Source: Phallusia mammillata (taxonomy: Eukaryota > Chordata > Ascidiacea > Phlebobranchia > Ascidiidae). From it: 64,000 nucleotides of DNA. Positions 11,961 through 24,557 of this stretch are shown here, in pieces; the stretch's first letter is position 1; each line of letters starts with the position of its first letter. The position numbers and the translations under genes are program-made. The stretch spans positions 124,001 to 188,000 of the forward strand of contig QLIY01000118.1 in the NCBI GenBank assembly GCA_003260075.1. Reading direction: 5' to 3'. The notes below the pieces were generated by a model. It ran no database searches. It was not told the DNA's origin and worked only from the letters and a program-made list of their open reading frames with translations.

Positions 11961-12631
11961 NNNNNNNNNNNNNNNNNNNNNNNNNNNNNNNNNNNNNNNN
12001 NNNNNNNNNNNNNNNNNNNNNNNNNNNNNNNNNNNNNNNNNNNNNNNNNNNNNNNNNNNNNNNNNNNNNNNNNNNNNNNNNNNNNNNNNNNNNNNNNNNN
12101 NNNNNNNNNNNNNNNNNNNNNNNNNNNNNNNNNNNNNNNNNNNNNNNNNNNNNNNNNNNNNNNNNNNNNNNNNNNNNNNNNNNNNNNNNNNNNNNNNNNN
12201 NNNNNNNNNNNNNNNNNNNNNNNNNNNNNNNNNNNNNNNNNNNNNNNNNNNNNNNNNNNNNNNNNNNNNNNNNNNNNNNNNNNNNNNNNNNNNNNNNNNN
12301 NNNNNNNNNNNNNNNNNNNNNNNNNNNNNNNNNNNNNNNNNNNNNNNNNNNNNNNNNNNNNNNNNNNNNNNNNNNNNNNNNNNNNNNNNNNNNNNNNNNN
12401 NNNNNNNNNNNNNNNNNNNNNNNNNNNNNNNNNNNNNNNNNNNNNNNNNNNNNNNNNNNNNNNNNNNNNNNNNNNNNNNNNNNNNNNNNNNNNNNNNNNN
12501 NNNNNNNNNNNNNNNNNNNNNNNNNNNNNNNNNNNNNNNNNNNNNNNNNNNNNNNNNNNNNNNNNNNNNNNNNNNNNNNNNNNNNNNNNNNNNNNNNNNN
12601 NNNNNNNNNNNNNNNNNNNNNNNNNNNNNNN
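11961..12631. other. Assembly gap, 671 N
   Basis: Unknown sequence. Long open frames across it are artefacts of N. Confidence 0.99.
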
Positions 12632-15404
12632 CAAAATCTAATGGATGTTTAATATCAACCTCTGCAACAATCATGCCGAATTTGGCCTGGAACGGTTAAA
12701 TGGTTTTTCAGTTATACGCAATAGGTTTTTAATGTGCCTTGTTAGCTGCAGGTACCTTGTATGCAGCCTATGCGTATTTCAGTAATTAAGTTGGCCCAGG
12801 TTTTACATTTTTCGACAAAAGATGGCACATTTGTTATTTTAAAATGGATTAACCTGATCCAACGATGCCTAGAATCCTACCGGCAGCGCGTCACTGAAAC
12901 AAGTGAAAAGGTCATTTCACGCTTGGTTGCCGACTGGCGCATATGCCGTTCCAGATGAGCAGTTACTGGTTATTGCAAAAGTCTGAACCGTGTTGCATGA
13001 AAAACAATGATATATTTTTTGTATTTTTTTGTATGCGATGCATCATAATTGATCAGTGTTCATAATACTACAAAGGTTTTGGCCGACTGTTAATTTTTTT
13101 TCATGTACTGTTACTGGTATATTGAAGTTGAATAGGTAACAACATTTTTGGTCATTCGGCCTATATAGTTGGTTTTGCAAATCCTTAAAAGTATATTCAC
13201 TATGTTGTAACATCCACATTAATTGACAAGTTGTCATTTTGCGAACTTAATTGTTTAATTTAATAGAAGTTATTGTATAGTGGATGATTTTTTTAACCCC
13301 AATAAGCATTATTATTAAAAGCTAAACAAGTAATTTATTGTTTACTTATCTCAGTATTTGTTGTGTTATTATTATTGACCTAACTCCGATTAGTATGATG
13401 TGCTATAAAAGTTGTTAATTTTTTACTGGGTTAGGCAGATATAAAATCATTACTGGGTTAGGCCATACAAGGGCCACAAGATTGGTCAGGGTTAAGTTTT
13501 ATGGAAATCATAATATATTAATGTTCATGAACACTATACGTGTGGTAGGCGACATGCTTGTTTAGTATTTACCTTACTTGTTGCACTATATTAAAAACAT
13601 ATTTAATGTAATTCAAAGTGCAAGTTACATGTTGTCCAAACATGCAAGTTTTTGTTGTATATTGACAGCTGCTATAAAAAGTTTTACTTTCTGTTCAATT
13701 ATTTGATTTATTCTCTTTGTCTGGAATTTTATTTTAATGTTTGATTTCTTCAGTTTTTCGAAAAGCAGTTTGTAAATAATGATATCTTTGTAGTGTTTTG
13801 CCAGGAAAAAGTTTTTTGAGACTTTATTGTTTGGTTTACAAATCATTTACCTTTAGGTTTCCTTTTGTATTTTTTTAATGAGCAAGAATTTTTTTGTGGC
13901 TGTATGTGGTTTGGTAAAGATAGTATAGTATAGTGTATGGCTGTATGCATGACCGATGTATAACCAATAAGATTTTGGTGGACCTACTTAACTATTACAG
14001 CTAATGGAAGATTTGCAGTGCTGGATATTTAGTTGTTGCCATAATTTGTTGTTTCCTCATTTTTCGGTGTAATTAAAACTAAATAATTGAAGAATATCAA
14101 ACAGCCATAAAAAGATTCCTAGCTATAATCCCAACATAATGTGATGTTTTTGAAAAGTCCACTTCTTAGTCACGCTTCAATGCACATCAGTTTAACACGA
14201 ATTCACCATTACAAAATCGTCTGCTAAAGCGTGATTATTTTATTGCAACTGTACAAAAAAATCATATTAAGCTAACAACTTCATTACAACGCGTGTAGTC
14301 CGCAAATCGCACTATACACAACGTGATTAGTTTTATAACAGGGGGATCCCCTTTTACTTACGGTGCTGGCAACCGCTCCAAATCAACTTTAATGGAATAG
14401 TGAAAATTATTAATATAGGCGTTTAATATGCCAATTCTGATTTGGAATACGGGGTTAAATTTTGCCCATACATTAAAGGAAACAATATCTGATGTTAGTT
14501 CATGACAACTGTTTAAATGATTTTTCAGTTGTTGGGTTGTGGGGATTTATTTCGCACCGCAAAAATATTCACCGCTCCAGAAGTGGCTGCAAACGAAACA
14601 AACTAAAAAAGTAAAAGACCAAATAGTTCGATAGATAGAACCCGCGCTCCAGTTGCACAGTGTTGCAGTTACTACAAAGCATTGTCAGTAACAGCAAGTT
14701 AGTTATCGATTTATTGTTTTTAGATATTGCACTACAGCAAATGTGGTGATTGTTTTTTTCTATGCCACAACACTGCTACTTTTTGTCCCAACTTTTTCAC
14801 ATAACCTTTACGTAAAAACAAGTTTACTAGCTAGTTGCGCTTTAAACGGAAACAGGCAATTAATTGAAACAATTGCATGCGATGGGTTCAGTCTTTGGTT
14901 GTTACTCGATTAAAGTCAGCGACTGTAAACTTCAGCATGCAGTTTTGAAACCTAAACCAGTGCCTGGATAGTGTTCGCTACATAGGCTTCGGCAACGGGG
15001 TAATGTTTACACTAAAACAAGAAGGCACAAAGGCATAGTTGCGCGCGGTTGCTGAACCAACAAGTTGCTTAGGGCAATGTTGCATCAGACAAGCCTAGTT
15101 GCCTTATTTGACAGCAGGAGAAATGTTGTTTAATTCAGAGCTTTATGTTTAACAGTTTTTCTGTTTTGTCCCTTTAAGATAGGTTGGTGAATTTTGTCGT
15201 GTTGCTGAAAAACTTTTTGATTGTACAAGGTGATTTTCGTGTTCGGTACAGTCATTTACCTTTTGTTTGCATTACAGTTTAACAGGAAAATCTTTGTGTG
15301 CATTGCCTTGCGCTCACTCGCTTGATAATGTATTTGGCGACATAGTAAAATAAAATCTGACCAAAACTGTTGCATCTGTAGTCGGACAATATATCAGGGC
15401 AAAG
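12632..15404. other. Intergenic region upstream of the first SLC35G-like gene
   Basis: No coding exon recognised. It is AT-rich with scattered short frames that lack splice support. The last 100-200 bases should hold the 5' UTR of the gene starting at 15405; a short upstream ATG reading frame ends in TAG near 15340. Confidence 0.5.
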
Positions 15405-16917
15405 ATGGGGGATTCCCCTAAAAGTGGAAGCAGTGAGGTAATTTCCGCTAAAGGAGAACCGACCGAGGACAAAAAAGAGGAAAACAAACGACTTATACCT
15501 CCTTTCGTGGGCTTCGGAATTCTGTGTTGTATTTTTTCGTCTGTTATGGTAGCTTTGAACTCTCTCGTAGTTAAAATGATAAGTTCCATCGACGCAATTC
15601 AGATTACAGCGTCGCGATGTTATGTGCAGTTGCTAATTCTGCTGCCATTTGCGACATACAGGACTTGCACAACGGGTCAAAGCTTTGTTGGGCCAAAGGG
15701 CTCCTTCTGGTTTTTGGTGCTGAGAGGTTTAGCAGGTTCTACTGGCGCGATGTGTGAACACCAAGCGATCGTTCGTCTTCCTGTAGGAGACGCAGTGACA
15801 ATTTCCTTTACCAACACAATATTTACGATGTTATTCGCCTGTCTGTGCTTGGGCGAGTCATTGACTATTCTCGACGGATTTCTATGCGTTTTAACCCTTA
15901 CCGGCGTTTTCCTGATGGCAAAGCCGCCGTTTCTAATGGGAACCGCGGAATTCGATACCGAAGTCTTGATAGGAATACTCTTTGGGATCACCAGGGCAGT
16001 GCTCCTAGCAATCACATATATCATTGTTAGAAAACTTGCCCGTACGCCGCCCATGTTGAACATCATATATTATTCCATAATTGGTTCGATCACGACAACC
16101 ATTCTGACTGCAGCAACGGGATCATTTCGCTTCCCTTGCTGGTCGGACTTGCCTTTTGTGTTTGTAATGGGTTTGATTGGAGTTCTTGGACAACTCGGAA
16201 TGACAATAGGACTTAAATACGAACGAGCGGGAACCTTTTCGGTGGTCAGAGCATTTCAGATCGTTCTAATCTTTATACTGCAGGTAAGTAAACATACACC
16301 CAGAAGCTTAATGTTAAACGTAATACGACTTCTGTACTATAACTAGCCTACTGAATGTAGCATAATGAGCAAGGTCGTTAAACTCATTACTTTTGCTTAC
16401 CTGTCGGCAGAGTTTGAAGAAATTTAATAACCAGTTTTTTAACACACTAGTCTAACACGCCTACTAAAATTTGATGACTTTTATGGTACCATGGTGATGG
16501 TACTACCATTTCATGTCAAAAAAGATTTATAACAAAACTGTTTTCTCTTTTAAGAATACTGCTAAATCAAAGAAAAATAAGAATCTAGGTTTTATGGAAG
16601 ATTACATGTCATGTATTGTAAGGTGGGATAAAATATGTTCTTTCAGGTATAACAAAAACATTTTTAAAAACAAAATTTTTCAGTAGATTATATGAGCTTA
16701 TGTTGTACTTTTTCTGTATTTAATAAACGTAAAAATGTGTCAAATTCATCTATTAGTACAGTTTGTTCAATCCATCTTCTTCTTTCAGGTGATTGTTCTT
16801 CATGATATTCCAACCACACTCAGTCTTATTGGTGCAAGTCTCATTTTTGCCACAGTGCTCATAATTGCAGTGAGAAAACTGTACAACCAGAAAAGGAAAA
16901 ACAACAAATCAGATTGA
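15405..16917 (+). CDS. SLC35G1-like EamA-domain membrane transporter, paralogue 1
   Basis: Two coding exons, 15405-16283 and 16789-16917, joined in phase 0 (CTGCAG then GTGATT; donor GTAAGT, acceptor TTTCAG), give 335 residues. After a polar 35-residue N-terminus come about ten hydrophobic segments in two EamA (DMT superfamily) repeats. Family landmarks are PPFVGFGILCC in TM1, ASRCYVQ, the LPVGDAVTISF stretch, CLGESLTILDG and GLKYERAG. The C-terminus is a basic cytosolic tail, RKLYNQKRKNNKSD. SLC35G proteins are poorly characterised transporters of the secretory pathway or plasma membrane, so the substrate is unknown. The ATG has a good context (CAAAGATGG). Oddity: the segment GAMCEHQAIVR puts E, H and Q where the paralogue at 36275 has hydrophobic residues, which could alter substrate choice. 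Confidence 0.85.
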
Positions 16918-16969
16918 TACGTTGTGCTTATCACCGCCTGGTGGCGTAACAGTGCTGGTAGGGTTTGGT

Positions 16970-17410
16970 TCAGAGTTGTAAGTCGGGCCAGGTTCGGGCT
17001 TAGGTTTCTGTGAAAAAAAACGGGTTTGACTCGGACCTGATTTTACACTTTGTGCCAGTTGCTGGACCTGACCTAAAGTCCCACAGCCTTAAAACGCTAT
17101 GTTCAAGACCAATTGTCTATTGTGTTTGTTGTTCAGATCTTTCCTGTGAATTAAATTCTTCGGGCCTAAGCGGGCTTCTGAAAAAACGATTTGGGTTGGG
17201 GCTCCAATTTCAGGCCGGTTTGGTAAATTCGAATGAAGTAACGTCTGCATGAAAACTTTTTGACTTTCGGGTTGTAAGTCGGGCCCAGGTTTTCGGGTTG
17301 GGTTTGTGCTGAGGTTGCTTGACTTGATTCGGGTCTGACTTTAAACTTTACATTTGTGACATATGTTCGCTAGGTTTAGGCTTCAATTTTGGGCCCACTC
17401 ACAACTCTCT
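16970..17410. mobile_element. Possible degenerate inverted-repeat element, GGGTTCGGG-rich
   Basis: The left edge CAGAGTTGTAAGTCGGGCC and the right edge, read in reverse as CAGAGAGTTGTGAGTGGGCC, are similar. The inside is rich in GGGTTCGGGT-like words, as in the element at 60542. No clear target duplication, so the call is tentative. Confidence 0.4.
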
Positions 17411-17770
17411 GCCGTTAAACTTATAGGTTTGATTCTAACTTTCCTGTTGCATTTTTGTTATACTTTGCGTGACTACAGTTTTGTCTTATGAAATCCATTT
17501 AGCGATTAGTTTTTTCATGTTTAGTTAAATGTCTACGCAATCGTAATCCCTTAATCATCCGAATCTTCCCGCTTAGTATAGAATGTGCAATCGAACATGA
17601 ATGGTGCTTAAAAGAGTCTGTGCGATGTTTTAGGTCCATCTCATGTCAATTTTCGTTCAAATGCGTTTATTTTCATGTCGTCGTCACTATAAAGTGATAT
17701 TAGGTGTTAATTCACGAGTGTTAACCGTACTTTCAAAAGCATGTTCATGTAAACTCGGCAGGGTCTATTG

Positions 17771-18019
17771 CAGTGGTTCCCAACCTTTATGTACGAATTC
17801 CTCACAACAATTCAAAACATTCTCATTCCTCCCCAATAGACTACATAGCAGATGCTAAACTATACAAAGATCATTTCAAAAATTGGGTCTTTCAACTTTA
17901 CAGGTTTTATTTCCAGTGCTAAAGTGTCTGTTTACAAACCACACGTATTTAAAAAAATCATCCCCCAAAGTTGTAAATTCTTCCTTTGGGAGAAATTCCT
18001 TCCCGATTGGGAACCACTG
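17771..18019. mobile_element. hAT-type MITE, 249 bp
   Basis: Ends CAGTGGTTCCCAACC and TTGGGAACCACTG. The flanking 8-mers GTCTATTG and TTCTATTA match at 6 of 8 positions, so this is an older insertion than its neighbour at 18580. Confidence 0.8.
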
Positions 18020-18579
18020 TTCTATTAAATTATCATTAATCTGAGTGTAGTATTTATATGTTTTAAATTGATTTATGCTAATCGTTTTGTGTGTCAAGTT
18101 CCAACTAATTTTGTTTGGATACAAAACAAATCTATGCGAAGTTTATTTTTTTCTAATAATGTTAATAAATTTTAGTGAAATGTAGCCTTGTATTGTGTTG
18201 TACAGTAACTACCGGAACCGATATTTCGGTTTAGCGAGTTTTAAAATGCCCTTCAACTTGTTAATTCAACCTATATTGCAAAATTACTGAAATAGCTTTT
18301 TTAGTTTTATTTAAACTTACGTAAAACCATAGCAGTAAAAACAGAAACATTTTGGAGCTGCACAAATTCAATACTGCGTGACGTGGTGTACACACTACAA
18401 AGCAGCAACTTGAAATCTTTGGATCATAATTGAGGTCAGGCGGTGGAATTATTGGCGCATAGTCTACTGACCGGGTGGCATATTTCCTGTCAAACGTTTA
18501 CAACATAACCACATGATTTTCAACGTGATTTCAAGCAACATTATAAAACAGTAATCTGGTCTATTTAAAGTGTCTAGGC

Positions 18580-19117
18580 CAGTGGTTCTTAACCGGTGGG
18601 AAATTTCCCACTAGTGGGAAATTTAATGTTTTTAGAGGGAAATTATGTGAGTCAGAAGTCATCAAACTCGGGCCCGTGGGTTGAAATCAACCATTGAAAG
18701 TTAATTTAATACAATATTTTACGCAACAACATGTAAGATTAACTTCACCTAGTTTTACAAGGCGCATAAAAATCTAAAAATCGTTTGTTACGTCACAGAC
18801 ATTACTAAAAGCATCAATGACTTTGTTATTGTTCGCGAATAAATGCATTTGGTCTGTTGATTGTGATGCGATAAATGACTATTCCAAGCACCTGAGATTT
18901 TTCAAAATCCCACACAATTTTACTTACCCACGAAATCACTAAATAAGATTTCAGTGTACCTTTGAGGTTTCGACCAAATCGCTTCACAAAATTATTTTGA
19001 TTAAAGAATCATTTTTTGTTGGACACAAAACATCATTATAAAAATAACAGAGTGGGAAATTCGGACTTGGTGATTTACTTTAGTGGGAAACCACACCAAA
19101 AAGGTTAAGAACCACTG
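18580..19117. mobile_element. hAT-type nonautonomous element, 538 bp
   Basis: Perfect 15-bp ends CAGTGGTTCTTAACC and GGTTAAGAACCACTG, and a perfect target duplication GTCTAGGC at 18572-18579 and 19118-19125. Just inside each end, TGGGAAA and TTTCCCA motifs are repeated. Apparently a recent insertion. Confidence 0.95.
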
Positions 19118-19624
19118 GTCTAGGCCTTTTCACTCGATAACGTCTACTCGTGCAGTTACATAATAACAAAAGTTGCGGTCCCAGTATGTGACAAGAAATT
19201 ATTCTATTCAGAATACTTTTGTTTGAACATGTTACTTAAAATCACGTCTGACTTTCGTTGCCATGACAGAAACAAACAATAGCAACGTCATAATACAACG
19301 ATATGCATCATTAAGTTTACGAGCACTGGCATTGCGGTTTCGAGTTTTGAGGCAGAAAAATTAAGTTTTAAAGCATTTTACAAATACACGAAAAAACATA
19401 AAACACACGAACAAGATGGAACTACTGAAAATCCTACGCATACTCTAATGCACAGACGCGTCACCAAATAACCTTAGTGGTTGCAGCTGTGATAAAAGTA
19501 AAAAAGGTGGCTTTAAAAGTAATAGAAAAATAAAAAGAGAACATTTTTAGCACAATGAGGCTTTGGCAACTTGGTTGGGGAAGACTTGCAAAGCGGTCAG
19601 AGTGCTCTAGATGGTGCTGTGACG

Positions 19625-22600
19625 TCATAATGCGACTTGCATGAGGAACCACATGGCACCTGCACTGATCAGTCCGGAAACTGGCACAGTCACGAACCAG
19701 GCCACGCCTATGTTCCGGGCCAATGACCAATCAACGGCCTCACGTGACCTCCACCAACCAATCGAAACAACGGCTCCAACCTGACGAAAAAACACATAAA
19801 AATGTTTAATGTATGCTCTTCCTTAGTTGCAAAATACTAACACAGGTTATGTCCAACGTCTTTCAACACCTTAATACTCGTGGGAAATAAAGATCTATGT
19901 ATAGGCTCTATTCGCAATATCTGGTCTTATTGCTTTTAAACGTATATTGGGGATTAACACTCTTTGGAAACCACATTATGTGAAAGAGAGGAAAGTGTTT
20001 GAACCGAACAGTATATCGGATATTCTATACTGGACATGAAATAGAATAGACCTTCCACAAAGTATGAAAAAGATGTTACTGTACCTTGCAATGCGTAGTA
20101 GATACAGGCAATCCCACATTTGAAGCTATCAGCACTGTAATGGCGGTCATGAGTTCAATACAAAATCCCCTGTAAGAATATGGAGGGTTATGAAAAAGTA
20201 CAAATTTTTAGTGGTAAAAATTGTATAATAAAAAAACACTGGTATAGCTTTGTTTTCTTTCGCAGCTAACTCACATGCAAGCCGTTATCGCGAGGTTTGT
20301 TACAACTTCATGAAACTTGGTTCATTTCCAAGAAACAAAACACCGAAATATCCCCCCCCCCAAGTAACCAGAGGCCAACGCAAATCCCCAGGCCGCCGTA
20401 CACCAACAAATACCAAGGTGTGAACGCTTTCTGTACGACCTCTCCGGACCAGAAGACAATCCACAAGGCAATGAGAGGACCAATTGCGTTGCTGAAATAA
20501 TACAAGGGAGTATTTTATTATTATTCTTATTATTGCGATAACTAAGACAGAAAAGGAAGGTAGAAACATGAAAGTACAAATGAACAAACAGGTAAACGCT
20601 ATGTATTGAACGGCAATCAGAGGCCAGACCATTTAACTATGCACTACGCACGGTTTTTTCCTTTTAGTGGCAATAATAAGTTCGGACTGTTTCATTACCC
20701 CCCCCCCCGCAATGAGAGGACCAATTGCGTTGCTGAAATAATACAAGGGAGTATTTCATGAACTACAGTGCACCGGAGATTAAAGTGACATCTGGTGGGT
20801 AATATAAAGATGCGTTTACCATATTTTTTATAAAGAATTTTTCTTTGATCCTTTATTGTTTGCTTTTATGCCAGTTAAAAGCACAAAAAAATATTTTAAA
20901 CAATTTTCATTTCCAACAAAACAACCTATTTTACACCCCGGCAACATTTCTTTAGTTTCTCAAAATGCTGCTTTAACCTCACAAATATTTCGCACTCCCT
21001 AAGTGGTCCTCAAAGCTACGTTCAGCTTCGGTTTAAAAACTTGAATCACAATTAGCTTGTTCATAATTCGGAGGATTTTTTGTTCACAGTTCGGTGGATT
21101 TTTTTAACCTTTATTGCACTTGTTTCCCTAAAGTTTTCCCCCCCCCCCTGGTGGGTTATATAAAGATGCGTTTACCATATTTTTTGTGAAGAATTTTTCT
21201 TTGATCCTTTATTGTTTTCTTTTATGCCAGTTAAAAGCACAAAAAAGATTTTAAACAAATTTCATTTCCAAAAATTTCCAACAAAACAACCTATTTTACA
21301 TTCCGGCAACATTTCTTGTTTCTCAAAATGCTGCTGTGTCAACCTCACAAATATTTCGCACTCCCCAACTTGTCCTCAAAGCTACGTTCAGCTTCGGTTT
21401 AAAAACTTGAATCACAATTAGCTTGTTCACAATTCGGAGGATTTTTTGTTCACATTTCGGTGGATTTTTTTAACCTTTGTTGCACTTGTTTCCCTAAAGT
21501 TTTAGTTAAATTTCTTTGTGTGCAATATCTACTATGACTGACAAATGGAACTTCGTAATTGACATGAATTTCGGAATAGAAATTAAACTTTTCACCTAGC
21601 CAGTGGTGTTTTGTGTTATTCAATAAATGTTTTAAATCCTTTTGAAACTTTACGATTTCCCATATAGTCATACAACAGTCGCTGCTTTAAATTTTTCTGG
21701 TAACCCCTGCGTGGGTACTTTTACTCCTGATTAAGAATCCTTTGGCAAACGAATCATGCGATTCTTACCTCACATCATTTCCACCGTGAGCGAAACTTGC
21801 AAAACAAGCAGTCAGGACTTGTAGAGAGGAAAATAGCTCCTGAACCTCTGGAGCCTCCAACTCTTCTTCTTCTTCTTCGTCATCTCCTTTTTCTTTTTTC
21901 TCTTCTTCATCTTTTTTCGCTTTTTTATCTTTTTTCCCTTTTTTGTTCTAAAACGGGGAAAAGACTTACTGCAAATTATTTGTATTGTTTTATGCAGAAG
22001 AATCCAGTTTCGCCTAGCGTCCTAGGCGTAGTTGTGTATTACAAAAGTCGGTTAATCGAATAATACTTGTCGTAGCGTAAGATTGTGTTGAAAAAGTCGG
22101 TTAATCGGGTAATGTGCTTGATGGCACAAAAAAGCGCAGTAAATTGCATATTCGATAAACCGGATTTGTAAGTATCGGCCAAATTTTGTGTACAAGAAAG
22201 ATTGAAATTACCTTTTTGTTTAATTCCACCTCACTAACATCGTGTTTAATCAATTCTGTTCGACTGTTGTCGTGTTTCCAGGGATCCTAAACATGAATTT
22301 AGTTATAAGTTACGTGTATGTTGTGTACCAACATGTTCGGAATATAATGGTTCACAACATCGGCTACGCCTTAAACTTAGCAAAGTATTATGTGAATAAA
22401 TATAAGCATATACGAGATAAAAGATAAATCAGGTTCTAGTCGACCAATGTTTTTAGCCCGACAAAAAATGATCCCAGTAAACGTACATGTACATTTCATA
22501 CATATAACAGGATCTGATGTGTTTTAAAAAGGTAATAAAATTAGTAAAGAGTTGTGGAAACTTACCTCGTCAACGGGAGTGGATAAATCGGTTGATTTCA

Positions 22601-24478
22601 TGGAACCTGCACAGAAAGATTTATTTTTACTTAAATAGTAATCTAAGACCCAAGTTTAACTTCAAAAGTTTGTACGTGTCGAAAATCATAGGATAGTAAA
22701 ATGTTGCCAAAACCTCCACACCAAATACTTTAGTTTCAATACATCATCATAATAGTATTTTAAATATTCTTTGAGTTATAATTTTAGTTTAAACATTTAC
22801 TAATGCAAACATTGCTGTAAGTAGTGTTTCGGAATGTTAAAGTTGTTTGTATTTCTTATCGAGTATATGACGACAAAGATACGTCATTGGAGTTTCAAAT
22901 CCGAATAAGGTACAAGTACATTGGGTGTAACACCCCAGGTGGCACAGCATGTACAAGCTGGTGTGCGTACTTGCATTTCTTACACCATATGTCACATAAA
23001 AACCTTTTTGCGTGTTGCCATATCAGGGGTGTGGGACTGTTTACCAGCGATAAAATTACGATCGCTGGCGCGTACACTGTTTATATGGATTGTATCTGTT
23101 TGTTAAGCAAAAAGGGAACGGCTACACTGTATCTGATTCTGCTGGAGTCAGACACCATAATTTATGCTTTGTTTCAACTGCAAACAAAACGGTTGGTGAT
23201 GCGGTGGCCTTGTTACTTGGCATCTGGGCCAGTTTTATACAATTTAGTGAGGAAAAATAGGGTTTGAACACTCAAAGCCTTTCAAATGGTTTTTATTTCG
23301 ATTCTAAAGCGATATACTTGTCGGGTATGTTTGTCTTTATAGGTCAATGTTGCAGTTTCGGAAAAAAACATTTATCAAATGGGAACTGTAACTAACAAAA
23401 CACAAACTCTTTTGAAGCAATGTTAATCAAACCCGTACAGGTATCTGCCTTGGGTTCGAATTTCAGTCCGCATTTGTTAATTAGGAAGTCTCTAGCATAC
23501 TATAATGTCTCTAGTATGATTTATACCAAGATGTGTAGTTGTGCGTTCACGTTAACGCCCCTTTACACTAGCATGTTGCAGTTAAACGTACTAAAAATTG
23601 CGCTTTTTAGTTTAATTCACGTTTCAAACGGACATCTGGTTACATTTAGAATAACGACCTCCGACCTGATCTCTATAACCAAACGTCAGCTTCCCGACGC
23701 GTGCACAGGGCGTTTTCGGGGCGTGCCCGGCAATCGAGAGTTCAACGAACCCAATTGTAAAGTGGATTTGGCTGTAGTTGTGAAATTCCACTTCAACAAG
23801 ACCGAGTTTACCGTTGCGTCAAGACACAAATTCACCACGGGACAAAGTCTAACCCTTAAGTATGTGGGAAGACGAAGGGCCCCCCCCCCCAGACACAAAT
23901 TCACCACGGGACAAAGTCTAACCCTTAAGTATGTGGGACGACGAAGGGATGTGACGTCAATGTTGCGAAGTTATTTTCAGCGTCGATATTGCATTAGTGC
24001 AATTATGTTGCTATGTTTTCTTCCAGAGAAGAAAGGAACACATCTCAAAGTGCTTTAAAAACATAGTTAAACGAAAATGCCACCAATAAAATTTACAACA
24101 CAAATTTATATTTTAAAATGGCCGTAACCAAACTGTTGAACCGTGTGTCGAACAATGGTTACATACATATAAGTGGGTTGTAAATGTCTGCTAAAGTAAT
24201 TTCTTGTGTTGACCGATCGTAAACTATTTTGAAGGCCAATAGAGCGCAAATATTTTGTTTTCGGTCAACCGTAAACCAGCTCGTCCGTTTAGCAAATATT
24301 TTGCAATGTCGCATTTTGAGATTACAACGGGATGAACCGCTTGAAAAATACATGAGCTGTAATACTAACGCTGTTTAGTGTTATAATTTCTTTCTTTGAA
24401 ACGTTTTGAGGAACAATATTATATAACCAAACCTTTTACTTGACCTTTTTTTCGCCAATTCAACTCGTTAAAAATACA

Positions 24479-24557
<79 letters not shown>

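Noticed and set aside
11814..12699. Long open frames of 229-286 codons on both strands
   Set aside because: They consist almost wholly of N from the assembly gap.
22824..24058. Plus-strand frames of 147 and 212 codons
   Set aside because: They lie inside SLC20 introns, cross a C10 join in one case, and show no domain, splice pattern or codon signature of a gene.
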